Below, piece after piece: positions 42,399-51,313 of a stretch of 64,000 nt of DNA. Origin of the DNA: JAQBQB01 sp963757185. GTDB lineage: Bacteria > Gemmatimonadota > Gemmatimonadetes > Gemmatimonadales > Gemmatimonadaceae. The notes beneath the pieces are model-generated. The model was not told the origin of the DNA and did not search any database. It saw nothing but the letters and a program-made list of their open reading frames with translations. Position numbers and translations under genes: made by a program. The stretch spans positions 806,001 through 870,000 of the forward strand of contig CAVWQI010000002.1 of assembly GCA_963757185.1 (NCBI GenBank), given 5' to 3'. Every line of letters starts with the position of its first letter. Positions within the stretch are counted from its first letter, which is position 1.

Positions 42399-43997
42399 TC
42401 ACTTGAGACGATCGCTCAGCCAGTCGGCGATCGTTCCGAGCACCTCCGGCCGCACGTGCAGCGAGGGCAGTTTGGTGTAGCGCAGCGCCCCCGTTGCGTC
42501 GGCAAACGCACCGCTCGAGTCGGCGAGAAAGAGGTGGTTCGTCGCCGGGAACATGCGCACCGTGACGTCGTGATTCCCTCCCGAGCGGAACGCGTTCGCG
42601 AGCAGTTGCGCCTGCGCGGGCGGCACCTGCCGGTCGGTTTCGCCCTGCACGATCAGCACGGGCGTTTTCACCTGGCGCGCCGCCGTAGCGGGATCGTAGG
42701 CGAGGAAGAAGCCGAGCCATCCGCCGAGCGCGCCCAGCGAATCCACAGAGCGGCCCGCCTTGGCGAGCGCCGCCTCGCGTGCCGCCCCCGTCAGGTGAGA
42801 GACGCTGTCGATGACATAGCGGTTCTGCTCCATGATGATCTCGCGCCCTTTCGTCGCCGATCCCGCCATGAGAACGAGGGCTCGAAGATTTGGATCGCCG
42901 ACGGCGACCATCGGGGCGATGATTCCGCCCTCGCTGTGGCCGACGATGCCGATGCGTCTCGCGTCGATTTCCGGACGGCTGCGGAGATAGGCGATGCCGG
43001 CTCGAATGTCGTTGGCGAAGTCCGCGCTCGTGACGGACGTCGGCCCGGCGTCCGACGCTCCGACGCCGCGATCGTCGAGACGAAGCACGGCAATTCCCCT
43101 GCGACCGAGCGTGTCCGCCAACTCGCGGAACGGCCGATAGCCTGGGATCGCGCCGGACTGCTCGTCGCGGTCTTCAGGGCCCGAGCCGGTGATCGTGATG
43201 ATCGCTGGAGCTTTCGCCCGCGGACGCTCGCGCGGGAGCGTGAGCGTCCCCGCCAGGTGCAGCCCGCTCGGCGTCGTGACCACGACGTCCTCGGCGACGT
43301 ACGGCGCGTTGGCAGGAGCGGAGTAGTCGGTGGTGCGAACCGCGCTGAGCGAGCCGACGGCCGGTCCTCGTACGATGCGAATCCCCTGCGCCGGGATCAC
43401 GCCACCCATCACGCGCCCCGTCGGCGAGACGGCGAGATCCATCGACGCGCTCGCGTACTGCACCCGCACCGAATCGGCGCCGAGGCGTCGAACCGTTCCC
43501 GCGAGTGGTTGCGGGCCACCGATGACGAATACCATGACGGATGCGGGGTCGCCGCCGATGGCACGGGCCCGCAGCACGATCTGCTCGATGAAGCCCACCG
43601 CGGGATTCACGACGGCGACCGCCCCGGAAATGCTGGGGATCTTGGCCGGCGCGGCGTCGCCGATCTTGGCGATGATGCTGTCTCCGTCGATCGTGAAGCT
43701 CGCCGGGTCTCCCGCGCTCTGCGGCGACCGAAAGGTTCGCAGCTCCACGTGCGTGACGAGCGCCGAGGCGTTCAGCGTCGCTTCATACGTGATTCGCACG
43801 TTGCGCAGCCGATCGCGAAACTCGCCCGACAGCTCCGTCGGCGTTCGATTCTCGCGCTCCTCGAAGATCGTATCGCCGCGCAGGAGCAGATAGAACGAGG
43901 CGCGCTCCAGGGCCGGCTCCTGCGATCGAAGCGGATGCGTAGCCGCTGCGAGCGCCACGAGCAGAATCGTCGCCGGACCGGCGAGGGGCAATCTCAT
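42399..43997 (-). CDS. secreted alpha/beta hydrolase with N-terminal beta domain
   Basis: 532 residues with a signal peptide (LPLAGPATILLVALAAATHP). The first about 220 residues are strands without a known motif. The second half is an alpha/beta hydrolase: the oxyanion segment ITITGSGPEDRDEQ, the nucleophile elbow GHSEGG (Ser355), Asp in VLIVQGETDRQVPP, and the catalytic His in PATNHLFLADSSG. This matches prolyl-oligopeptidase-type or BAAT-like esterases used in Bacteroidetes and Gemmatimonadota for secreted ester or peptide cleavage. It starts at ATG 43995-43997; upstream is the direct-repeat region at 44072. Confidence 0.88.
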   Translation of the reverse strand: MRLPLAGPATILLVALAAATHPLRSQEPALERASFYLLLRGDTIFEERENRTPTELSGEFRDRLRNVRITYEATLNASALVTHVELRTFRSPQSAGDPASFTIDGDSIIAKIGDAAPAKIPSISGAVAVVNPAVGFIEQIVLRARAIGGDPASVMVFVIGGPQPLAGTVRRLGADSVRVQYASASMDLAVSPTGRVMGGVIPAQGIRIVRGPAVGSLSAVRTTDYSAPANAPYVAEDVVVTTPSGLHLAGTLTLPRERPRAKAPAIITITGSGPEDRDEQSGAIPGYRPFRELADTLGRRGIAVLRLDDRGVGASDAGPTSVTSADFANDIRAGIAYLRSRPEIDARRIGIVGHSEGGIIAPMVAVGDPNLRALVLMAGSATKGREIIMEQNRYVIDSVSHLTGAAREAALAKAGRSVDSLGALGGWLGFFLAYDPATAARQVKTPVLIVQGETDRQVPPAQAQLLANAFRSGGNHDVTVRMFPATNHLFLADSSGAFADATGALRYTKLPSLHVRPEVLGTIADWLSDRLK

Positions 43998-44071
43998 TTT
44001 GGCAGTCTCCTGTTTCCAGGCGAATTGGGACTCGTTTTGCCGAGTGGGCCACTACGATTTGATACTGCAAC

Positions 44072-44100
44072 GATTTCGCGGAGTCCGCGGATTTCGCGGA
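44072..44100. promoter_or_regulatory. direct repeat gatttcgcgga, two copies, period 18
   Basis: Copies at 44072-44082 and 44090-44100 lie 75-103 bases upstream of the alpha/beta hydrolase start. A regulator-binding site is possible. Basic spacing alone supports this. Confidence 0.3.
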
Positions 44101-44133
44101 ACACATCTCCCGGCGAAACCGCAACTTTCTTGG

Positions 44134-44176
44134 GAACGACCTCGGGGAGCTACTCAGTGGCTCCCCGAGGTCGTTC
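44134..44176 (-). terminator. terminator of endonuclease IV gene
   Basis: Perfect 17-bp arms (44134-44150 and 44160-44176, gaacgacctcggggagc) with a nine-base loop, 28 bases after the stop of the minus-strand gene. No long T-run follows on that strand, but the stem is very stable. The rest of 43998-44203 shows no gene. Confidence 0.6.
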
Positions 44177-44203
44177 AACCAGAGCTTCTTCGTCGTTGGC
44201 CAT

Positions 44204-45094
44204 CTACCCGGCCAGTTCCTCGAGCAGGGCCATCATTCGAACGTCGTACGGATCGGGCGACGGATCCTCGCCGTCGATCTCCTCGTTTTCTTGCGGCGTC
44301 TCCAACACCAACGGGATGCCGCGCGACCGCTTGTCTTTGAGGAGGGCCCGGAACGGCTCGACGCCGATATGCCCTTCGCCGATCAGCGCGTGACGGTCCT
44401 TGTTCGATCCGAGCGGATTGGCGCTGTCGTTCAAATGAACGAATCCGGGCGGCTCGCCGGTGGCCTCCTCGAATTCGTCGAGCGCGTGCGTCATGCCGTC
44501 CTTCGCGGTTATCTCGTAGCCCGACGCAAGCAGGTGGCACGTGTCCAGACCATACCCCGTGCGGTCGCGCAGCGCCTTGGGGACGTGGCGAAGGATGGCG
44601 GCCACCTCGGCGGCCGTCTTGGCGAACGTGCGGCCGGCGCCCGCGGTGTTCTCGACGAGCACGCGCGTCTTGCTCTTCGGCATGTGCTCCAACGCGTGTA
44701 CGATGGCTCCGGCGACTCGCTCGGCGGCGACCTCGCGGTCGTCGTCCAGCGCCGCTCCGGGGTGGAAGCACACGACGCCGAGTCCGAGCGCCGTCGAACG
44801 CTCGAGCTCCTTGGCGAGACCAGCCTTCGCGCGGGCGTATTTCTCCTCTTCGTGCGTGGCGGTATTGAGCACGTATGCCGCGTGCGCGATCACGTTCGCG
44901 GGGTCGATCTTCGTCTCGGCGAACGCCGCCTTCGCGCGCTCGACACGGTCCGGTTTGATCGACGCCTTGTCGCCGTAGTACATGGGCAGCGTCGTGAACA
45001 GCTGCATCGCTCGCATGTGGCCGGCGCCCGCCCGGCGAATCGCCATGTGGAGGCCGCCGCTGTTGCTCGTGTGCGCGCCGAAGAGATGTGTCAT
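44204..45094 (-). CDS. nfo: endonuclease IV (AP endonuclease)
   Basis: 296 residues from ATG 45092-45094. It cuts DNA at abasic sites. The TIM-barrel metal ligands read GAHTSNSGG (start), LGVVCFHPGAALDDD, the Glu in VLVENTAGAGR, GYGLDTCHLLASGY, FVHLNDSANPLGSNKDRHALIGEGHIG and PLVLETPQEN, the Nfo order. The chain is of normal length. The start overlaps the upstream lipoprotein gene's stop by ATGA. That coupling of a repair enzyme to a lipoprotein is unusual, so the upstream gene may be a chance neighbour. Confidence 0.92.
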   Translation of the reverse strand: MTHLFGAHTSNSGGLHMAIRRAGAGHMRAMQLFTTLPMYYGDKASIKPDRVERAKAAFAETKIDPANVIAHAAYVLNTATHEEEKYARAKAGLAKELERSTALGLGVVCFHPGAALDDDREVAAERVAGAIVHALEHMPKSKTRVLVENTAGAGRTFAKTAAEVAAILRHVPKALRDRTGYGLDTCHLLASGYEITAKDGMTHALDEFEEATGEPPGFVHLNDSANPLGSNKDRHALIGEGHIGVEPFRALLKDKRSRGIPLVLETPQENEEIDGEDPSPDPYDVRMMALLEELAG

Positions 45095-45888
45095 TTGATT
45101 CGCCCCTGACGGACTACGCGCGTCGCGGCCGAGTCGGCGCCGCCGCCGGCTGTCATCCATGAGACGGCGAGCTCGTCGCCGGCGAGCGCGATCTCCGGCT
45201 TGCGGCCGATGTCCACGTCGCGCGACGCCGCGACGTGCCAACCGAAGCTGTGTCCCTGGTTCTCGGAGATCGCCACGTCGATTCGTCGGCGCGATCCATT
45301 CGGTTCCTCGTACGCGACGACGACGCGCTGGTCCTGCGCGGCGATGGCCGTCGGGACGACGCGTTCGCCGTAGACGACGGGCACCGGTTCGTGCACCATG
45401 CCGCCCATCGTGTGAGCGAAGAACACGCCGCGTCCCTCGGGCGCGTGCAACGAGTAGGCGACGAACACGTCGTCCCCGACCGCGGTCACGGAGGGAGGAG
45501 GGCGGTTGCATCCGGCTGTGCTCTGGTCCGTCGTGTCCACGGGAAGCGGTTTCGTCCAGTCACCCGGCGGCACGGCGCTCGACACGAACAGTGTCGCCGC
45601 ACTGTCCTTTCTCATTGTCCACCACGCGGCATAGACGTGCGCCGTTCCCTTCACGGTTCGTACCGAACCCGGGCACAGCATGGCGTCGTTCGGTGGAACG
45701 GCGTTTGGAGCAGGGGTCGCGGCGACCACGCTCGAATGACCCGCCGAATCGACCCTGAGACGACCAAGCGTGTCGTTGCCGGCCAACTCGATGGGGTCCT
45801 TCCACTCGATCGGAGCTTGGTCGCAGCCGACGACCGCCGCGGCGAGCGCGGCCGCGCAGACGAGTCGGGCACCGTGATGAGCGCGCAT
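45091..45888 (-). CDS. lipoprotein with sialidase/BNR-like repeats
   Basis: 265 residues. The leader LVCAAALAAAVVGC ends in a lipobox with Cys about 22. The mature part has repeated strands of beta-propeller type: AHVYAAWWTMRKDSAATLFVSS, VFVAYSLHAPEGRGVFFAHT and VVVAYEEPNGSRRRIDVAIS. An S-E-N-x-G-x-S-F motif in ISENQGHSFGW (about 216-226) is an Asp-box-like (BNR) turn. There is no catalytic residue set, so it is probably a binding or scaffold lipoprotein. Its stop overlaps the endonuclease IV start. Confidence 0.72.
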   Translation of the reverse strand: MRAHHGARLVCAAALAAAVVGCDQAPIEWKDPIELAGNDTLGRLRVDSAGHSSVVAATPAPNAVPPNDAMLCPGSVRTVKGTAHVYAAWWTMRKDSAATLFVSSAVPPGDWTKPLPVDTTDQSTAGCNRPPPSVTAVGDDVFVAYSLHAPEGRGVFFAHTMGGMVHEPVPVVYGERVVPTAIAAQDQRVVVAYEEPNGSRRRIDVAISENQGHSFGWHVAASRDVDIGRKPEIALAGDELAVSWMTAGGGADSAATRVVRQGRIK

Positions 45889-45961
45889 GTGAGGTGACGT
45901 TAGCGCCGACGCGAAGGGGGCAGAAGGGCGCTAACTTTTTGGCACTCCTTCCCTCGCCACG

Positions 45962-47686
45962 ATGTCGTCAACGACCGCAGCTCCGACTCCCGCCGTTCGC
46001 GCCGCCGCCGAATCCTCGCAGGCCGTCGAGGCGGTTCACCCGCACGCTCCGTCGATCGCCGGCTACAACGGAACGCGGCGTGTTCCGGCCCCGGTGAACG
46101 AGCCCGTGAAGACCTTCGCGCCCGGAACGCCCGAGCGCGCCGCGATCAAGAATCGCCTGACGGAGATGGCGAGCGAGCGGATCGAGATTCCGATCATCAT
46201 CGGCGGCAAGGAGTTTCGCACCGGTGAGACGGCGACGTCGGTGATGCCGCACGATCATCGACACGTGCTCGCCGATTACCACAAGGCGTCGTCCTCCAAC
46301 GTACGCGCGGCCATCGACGCCGCCCGCCACGCCCGCCGCGAGTGGGCCAACTGGGCATGGGAAGATCGGGCCGCGGTATTCCTCAGGGCGGCCGAGCTGC
46401 TGGCGACGACATGGCGCTCCACCGCCAACGCTTCGACCATGCTCGGCCAGTCGAAGACGGTCTTTCAGGCGGAGATCGATTCGGCGTGCGAGCTGATCGA
46501 CTTCTGGCGCTTCAATCCCGCCTACGCGCAGGAGCTCTACGCCGAGCAACCGCTGTCGACGCCGGCGATGTGGAACCAGCTCGACTATCGGCCGCTCGAG
46601 GGATTCGTGTACGCCGTGACGCCGTTCAACTTCACGTCGATCGGCGGCAACCTGCCGACGGCGCCCGCGCTCATGGGCAACACGGTGATCTGGAAGCCCG
46701 CGTCGAGCGCGATGCTCTCGGCGTACTATCTGATGCGACTCCTCGAGGCGGCGGGGTTGCCGCCGGGCGTGATCAACTTCGTGCCGGGCGACGCGGCCGA
46801 GATCTCGAACGCGGTGTTGGCGCACCGCGATCTGGCGGGCGTTCACTTCACGGGAAGCACGGCCGTGTTCAACAGCATGTGGCGGACGATCGGCGCGAAC
46901 ATGGACAAGTACGCGACGTACCCGCGGATCGTCGGCGAGACGGGCGGGAAAGACTTCATCCTCGCGCACCCGTCGGCGGACCCTCAGGCTCTCGCCGTCG
47001 CCATCGCGCGCGGTGGGTTCGAGTACCAGGGGCAGAAGTGCTCGGCGGCGAGCCGGGTGTACATCCCGCGGTCGCTGTGGAAGGACGTGCGCGACCGTGT
47101 CGTCGCGATGATGGAAGACATGCGGATGGGCGACATCACCGATTTCCGCAACTTCGTCGGCGCCGTGATCGACGAGAAAGCGTTCAAGAAGATCAGCGAC
47201 TACGTCGAGGACGCGCGCGCCAACGCGACGATCATCGCGGGCGGCAAGACGGACGGCACCGAGGGCTATTTCATTTCGCCGACGCTCGTACAGGCGAAGT
47301 CGCCGGACTATCGTCTGATGTGCGAGGAGATCTTCGGGCCGGTCGTCACGGTGTACGTCTACGACGACGCCAAGTGGAACGACACGCTCGAGACGATCGA
47401 CCGGACGTCGCCGTACGCGCTCACGGGCGCCGTGTTCGCCAACGATCGCGCAGCCGTGCGCGAGGCGTCGATGGCCCTGCGCAACGCGGCGGGCAACTTC
47501 TACGTGAACGACAAGCCGACTGGCGCTGTCGTCGGGCAGCAACCGTTCGGCGGCGCGCGAGCGTCGGGCACGAACGACAAGGCGGGGTCGAAGCTCAACC
47601 TAGTCCGCTGGGTGAGCGCGCGTGCGATCAAGGAGACCTTCTCGCCGCCGCTCGACTACACGTATCCGTTCATGGCGGACAAGTAG
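45962..47686 (+). CDS. pruA: L-glutamate gamma-semialdehyde (1-pyrroline-5-carboxylate) dehydrogenase
   Basis: 574 residues. It completes proline breakdown to glutamate using NAD+. This is the single-domain type resembling mitochondrial P5CDH. The motifs are VYAVTPFNFTSIGGNLPTAP, HFTGSTAVFNSMW, VGETGGKDFILAHPSAD, FEYQGQKCSAASRVYIP (catalytic Cys360) and CEEIFGPVVTVYVY. The C-terminal block KPTGAVVGQQPFGGARASGTNDKAG is highly conserved. No proline dehydrogenase domain is fused or nearby. It has a divergent partner, the minus-strand lipoprotein gene, 73 bases away. Confidence 0.95.
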   Translation: MSSTTAAPTPAVRAAAESSQAVEAVHPHAPSIAGYNGTRRVPAPVNEPVKTFAPGTPERAAIKNRLTEMASERIEIPIIIGGKEFRTGETATSVMPHDHRHVLADYHKASSSNVRAAIDAARHARREWANWAWEDRAAVFLRAAELLATTWRSTANASTMLGQSKTVFQAEIDSACELIDFWRFNPAYAQELYAEQPLSTPAMWNQLDYRPLEGFVYAVTPFNFTSIGGNLPTAPALMGNTVIWKPASSAMLSAYYLMRLLEAAGLPPGVINFVPGDAAEISNAVLAHRDLAGVHFTGSTAVFNSMWRTIGANMDKYATYPRIVGETGGKDFILAHPSADPQALAVAIARGGFEYQGQKCSAASRVYIPRSLWKDVRDRVVAMMEDMRMGDITDFRNFVGAVIDEKAFKKISDYVEDARANATIIAGGKTDGTEGYFISPTLVQAKSPDYRLMCEEIFGPVVTVYVYDDAKWNDTLETIDRTSPYALTGAVFANDRAAVREASMALRNAAGNFYVNDKPTGAVVGQQPFGGARASGTNDKAGSKLNLVRWVSARAIKETFSPPLDYTYPFMADK

Positions 47687-47696
47687 TTCACGCGCC

Positions 47697-47725
47697 GAGC
47701 CGCCCGAGGCCTCCCGGGCGGGCTC
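47697..47725 (+). terminator. weak stem-loop downstream of pruA
   Basis: gagccgcccg (47697-47706) pairs with cgggcgggctc (47715-47725) with one bulge. No T-run follows. A 14-base direct repeat, cacgcgccgagccg, flanks it (47689-47702 and 47727-47740). Confidence 0.4.
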
Positions 47726-47846
47726 ACACGCGCCGAGCCGTGAGGTTCGATCGCCAGCCGCACTGCGCCCGCGATGGTCTGCGCGCGCCCGGTGAGCGCG
47801 ATGATCGCCCACCCCGAACCCCGCACAACGAAGCCCGCGGGGCCGC

Positions 47847-50489
47847 TCACTCTTCGCGCAGCGAGACCATCGGGTCGGCAAGGCTGGCGCGCCGCGCCGG
47901 GATGTACGACGCGGCCAGGCCGACAAGGCACATCGCGACGACCACGCCGCCGAGCGTGAGTGGATCTGCGGGCGACACGCCGTAGAGCACGGAGCGCATG
48001 AGGCGCGTGGTCGCGATTGCGCCTATGACGCCAAGGAGGGCTCCAGTTCCCGCGAGCTTCACGCCCTGGCCCAGCACGAGCGACACTAACGCGTTCGACT
48101 CGGCGCCGAGCGCGCGGCGAATCCCGAACTCGCGCACGCGCTGCGCGACGCCATAGCTGATGACTCCGTACAGTCCGATCGCGGCGATGAGCATCGCGGC
48201 GCCGGCGAATCCGAGCATCATCCCCGAGATCAGGCGGTCGGGAGCGACGTCCTCCTCGATCACCGACGCCATCGTCGCGACGCGGGTGACGGCGAGATCG
48301 TGGTCGAAATCGCGAACGACTCGCTGAAGCGCGGGAGCGACGTCGAGCGGGTTGCCGTGGGTGCGTACGACGAACTGAGCCTGCCGCCACGGCCACTGCG
48401 CGATCGGCCGATAGATCTCGCCGGGATACGTGGCGGGTTTCCGATTCCGCGCGCCGTATCGTGTGTCGCCGGCAATGCCCACGACCTGCCAGTAGAGCGT
48501 GTCGATCTTGATGTATTGCCCTATGGGATCGAGCTCTTTGAAGAACTGGCGCGCGACGGTCTCGTCGATGATGGCGACCCGCGCGCCGTCCGGCCGATCC
48601 GCCTCGGTGAATGCTCGCCCGCGCTTGATCGGGATCTCGAGCGTCGAGAAATAGTCGACGCCCACGGGAACCATTTGTACGCTGAGTCCATGTCCCGGCC
48701 TGTCCGACTCCGCGCCGCGGATGCCGAATCCATTCGTGCTCGCCGAGTGCGTGTAGGGAACGCCATACACCGGCGCCGCTCGTACGACGCCGGGCACCCG
48801 GTCGAGTAGGCGCGCCAGTCGCTCGAATTTGAGCGAATCGACCGGCGTCGAGTCTTCCTGCAGATGCGGCGGTCCGGTCACGCGAAACGTGAGCACGCGA
48901 TCCGCGCGGAAGCCCGGTTGCACCGAGTGGAGGTTGCGCAGGGTTCGCGCGAGCAAGCCGGCCGCCGCGAGCAGCACTATCGCGAACGCGACCTCGGCCA
49001 CGACGAGCGCGCGCCGCGTCCGTGAGGCGCCTCCGGCGGATGTCGCGTTCCGCGCGCCATCCTTCAGTACGTTGACGAGCGTCGGGCGTCCGAACCGCCA
49101 CGCGGGCCACAGACCGATGACGAACCCCGTGAGAGCGCCGGTGCCGAGGGCGACGAGTAGCGAGGGGACGTCGATCCGCATCGCCGGCCAGTTGGGAAGC
49201 TGCTCGACGACGAAGCCCGGCATCGAGTCGCGAACCGCCCGCACAGCCGCCGCGGCTACGGCGGCGCCGGCGGCGCCGCTCACGATCGTCAGCAGCACCG
49301 TCTCGGCGAGTAGTTGACGCGCGATGCGGCCCGCGCTCGCGCCCATCGCCGCGCGGACGGCGATTTCCTTCTGGCGAACCGTGAGCCGGGCGATCAAGAG
49401 GCCCGCGAGATTGATGCACGCGACGAGCAGGACCAATCCGACCGCGACGTACAGGAGCGCTTCTGTGCGGTCGCCGCGCGTCGGCGACAACCACTCGCGA
49501 AACGACATCGCGTCGATCGTCCAATGTTTCATGGCGCTCGGATACTCGGCTGCGAGTCGTGCGCCGATCGCCGCGAGCTCCGCGCGCGCTTGCGGAAGCG
49601 CCACCCCCGGGCGCAAACGCGCGATCGCGTTGTCGTTCGTCCACGACCGATCGCTCGCGTCCGCAGGCCCGAGAATGCGCGGCGCCCAGACGACAGCTCG
49701 CTGCGGAAACACGAAGCGATCGGCGATGACGCCGACAATCGTCCGCGGAACGGCGTCGAGCACGATCTTGGAGCCGACGACGCCGGGGTCCGCGGCAAAG
49801 CGATTCCGCCAGAGGTTCTCGGCGATCACGACCACGTTGCGCGCGTCCGGCGAGGTGTCCGCGGGCGCGATCGTCCGACCGAGCATGGCGGGGATGCCGA
49901 GCATCTGGAACATCGCCGGAGTGACCAGCGCGCCGGAGACGATCTCCGTGTGCTCGGGGCCGCGAAAGATGGCGCTCCAGTCGGCGACGAGGGTGACGCC
50001 GACGAGCGTCCTTGATTCGTCGCGGACGGTCATGTAATTGCCTTTCGCCAATCGCCAGCACGCGTTGCAGTCGCCGCCGGTGCCCTGCGCCAGATGGACC
50101 AACTCGTCGGGTCGGGCGAACGCGAGATCGGTCGCCGTCACGGTACGCTCGATGGCGAATATCGTCGTCGTCGCGCCGACGCCGAGGGCGAGCGTGACGA
50201 TCGTCGCCGCGGTGAATCCGGGGCTCGCGCGCAGCTGGCGCACGGCGTAGCGAAGGTCCTGCGCGAGATCGTCGAGCAGGCGCAAACCGACCGAATCGCG
50301 CACGTCGTCCTTGTGCCGCTCGATTCCGCCGAACGTCGCTCGAGCGACACGGCCGGCCTCGTCCGCTGACATCCCGCCGCGCACGAGCTCCGCGGCTTCC
50401 ATTTCGACGTGGAAGCGCATCTCGTCGTCCATGTCGCGCTCGCGCTTTGAGCGCTGGACGAGCGACCGGAGCTTGCGCCAGAGAATCAC
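47847..50489 (-). CDS. ADOP-family FtsX/MacB-like permease with N-terminal ADOP domain
   Basis: 880 residues. The N-terminal helical domain (1-82: MDDEMRFHVEMEAAELVRGG, ARATFGG) precedes QDLRYAVRQLRASPGFTAATI and the first membrane helix (about 95-115). The periplasmic MacB-like domain (120-350) has RNVVVIAENLWRNRF and WAPRI. Three helices lie near 365-470, with PSLLVALGTGALTGFVIGLWPAWRF. The second periplasmic part is followed by three C-terminal helices and the hallmark YIPARRASLADPMVSLREE. It is translated from an ATGA overlap with the PadR gene at 50486. The ATPase partner must be encoded elsewhere. Substrate not known. Confidence 0.93.
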   Translation of the reverse strand: MILWRKLRSLVQRSKRERDMDDEMRFHVEMEAAELVRGGMSADEAGRVARATFGGIERHKDDVRDSVGLRLLDDLAQDLRYAVRQLRASPGFTAATIVTLALGVGATTTIFAIERTVTATDLAFARPDELVHLAQGTGGDCNACWRLAKGNYMTVRDESRTLVGVTLVADWSAIFRGPEHTEIVSGALVTPAMFQMLGIPAMLGRTIAPADTSPDARNVVVIAENLWRNRFAADPGVVGSKIVLDAVPRTIVGVIADRFVFPQRAVVWAPRILGPADASDRSWTNDNAIARLRPGVALPQARAELAAIGARLAAEYPSAMKHWTIDAMSFREWLSPTRGDRTEALLYVAVGLVLLVACINLAGLLIARLTVRQKEIAVRAAMGASAGRIARQLLAETVLLTIVSGAAGAAVAAAAVRAVRDSMPGFVVEQLPNWPAMRIDVPSLLVALGTGALTGFVIGLWPAWRFGRPTLVNVLKDGARNATSAGGASRTRRALVVAEVAFAIVLLAAAGLLARTLRNLHSVQPGFRADRVLTFRVTGPPHLQEDSTPVDSLKFERLARLLDRVPGVVRAAPVYGVPYTHSASTNGFGIRGAESDRPGHGLSVQMVPVGVDYFSTLEIPIKRGRAFTEADRPDGARVAIIDETVARQFFKELDPIGQYIKIDTLYWQVVGIAGDTRYGARNRKPATYPGEIYRPIAQWPWRQAQFVVRTHGNPLDVAPALQRVVRDFDHDLAVTRVATMASVIEEDVAPDRLISGMMLGFAGAAMLIAAIGLYGVISYGVAQRVREFGIRRALGAESNALVSLVLGQGVKLAGTGALLGVIGAIATTRLMRSVLYGVSPADPLTLGGVVVAMCLVGLAASYIPARRASLADPMVSLREE

Positions 50490-50815
50490 GTCGCCTCGAG
50501 GACTTGCTCGATGGCGAGCGCGAAGCGCCGCCAGTCGGCGCGTTCACCGGCGAACTGCTTTCGTCCGACGGCGGTGAGCGTGTAGAACTTCGCGCGGCGT
50601 CCCTCGGCGGACGTGCCCCACTCGGCGCGGATCAGTCCACGTTCTTCGAGTCGATAGAGGGCCGGATAGAGCGAGCCCTGATTGATCTGGAGAACGTCGC
50701 GAGACCAGTCGCGGATGCGTTTGGACACGGCCCACCCGTGGAGCGGACCGGCGAGGAGGCTCTTGAGAATGAGCAGGTCCAGTGTGCCTTGCAGCAAGTC
50801 GGCGCGTTCGGTCAT
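50486..50815 (-). CDS. PadR-family transcriptional regulator, minus-strand partner
   Basis: 109 residues from ATG 50813-50815. Hallmarks: RADLLQGTLDLLILKSLL, HGWAVSKRIRDWS, NQGSLYPALYRLEERGLIRAEWG, then a dimer helix (DWRRFALAIEQVLEAT). The class represses the adjacent permease until a ligand is bound. The start is followed upstream by the large palindrome at 50841-50878. The ORF could extend 34 codons further upstream, but those codons read through the palindrome. Confidence 0.93.
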   Translation of the reverse strand: MTERADLLQGTLDLLILKSLLAGPLHGWAVSKRIRDWSRDVLQINQGSLYPALYRLEERGLIRAEWGTSAEGRRAKFYTLTAVGRKQFAGERADWRRFALAIEQVLEAT

Positions 50816-50840
50816 GACGGTCGGTTTCGGGGTTGCCTCA

Positions 50841-50878
50841 ACCTTCGACAACAAGTTGCATTTCTTGTTGTCGAAGGT
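50841..50878. promoter_or_regulatory. 38-bp palindrome between divergent padR genes, candidate operator
   Basis: Perfect 15-bp arms (50841-50855 and 50864-50878; left arm accttcgacaacaag) are separated by an eight-base spacer. Symmetry extends outward with two mismatches (tgcct/aggca) to about 50834-50885. It lies 25 bases before one padR start and about 90 bases before the other. One dimer or two could repress both divergent promoters. Confidence 0.65.
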
Positions 50879-50968
50879 CAAGGCATCACCGGTTGAGAAC
50901 GCTTGCACCCATTGCACGTCTATGCCTCATGGCATATCGTCCGAGACGGACTTCGCGTGGAGCGAGCG

Positions 50969-51313
50969 ATGGCGCGCGACAAGGGAGATTTGCTGCAAGG
51001 CACGCTGACGCTGCTGATCCTGAAGGCCCTCGTCGGCCGGGACCTGCACGGCTACAGCATCGCCCGGTGGATCGAGGACGTCACGAAACAGTCGCTCGCT
51101 ATCGAAGAGGGTTCTTTGTATCCCGCGCTGCGGCGCCTCGAGGACCGCGGACTCGTCACCTCGAAGTGGACGTTGTCCGATACCGGGCGCCGCGTGCGGG
51201 TCTACGCGTTGTCTCGGACCGGCCGAACCCACCTCACGACAGAAGCGACGGCGTGGATGCAACTGTCGCGCGCTGTGACCCTCGTGCTGCGCGCGGAGCC
51301 CTCCCTTGTCTGA
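50969..51313 (+). CDS. PadR-family transcriptional regulator, plus-strand partner
   Basis: 114 residues from ATG 50969, set by GGAG six bases upstream. It has the PadR winged helix DKGDLLQGTLTLLILKALV, HGYSIARWIEDVTKQ, EEGSLYPALRRLEDRGLVTSKW, then a C-terminal helix (TEATAWMQLSRAVTLVL). It is about 35-40% identical by eye to the divergent PadR, so the two are paralogues. The stop overlaps the TTG start of the next permease by eight bases. Confidence 0.93.
   Translation: MARDKGDLLQGTLTLLILKALVGRDLHGYSIARWIEDVTKQSLAIEEGSLYPALRRLEDRGLVTSKWTLSDTGRRVRVYALSRTGRTHLTTEATAWMQLSRAVTLVLRAEPSLV

Noticed and set aside
47656..50547. 963-codon minus-strand frame overlapping the ADOP permease in another phase
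   Set aside because: Very Arg-rich, no membrane helices, while the alternative phase has the full permease fold.
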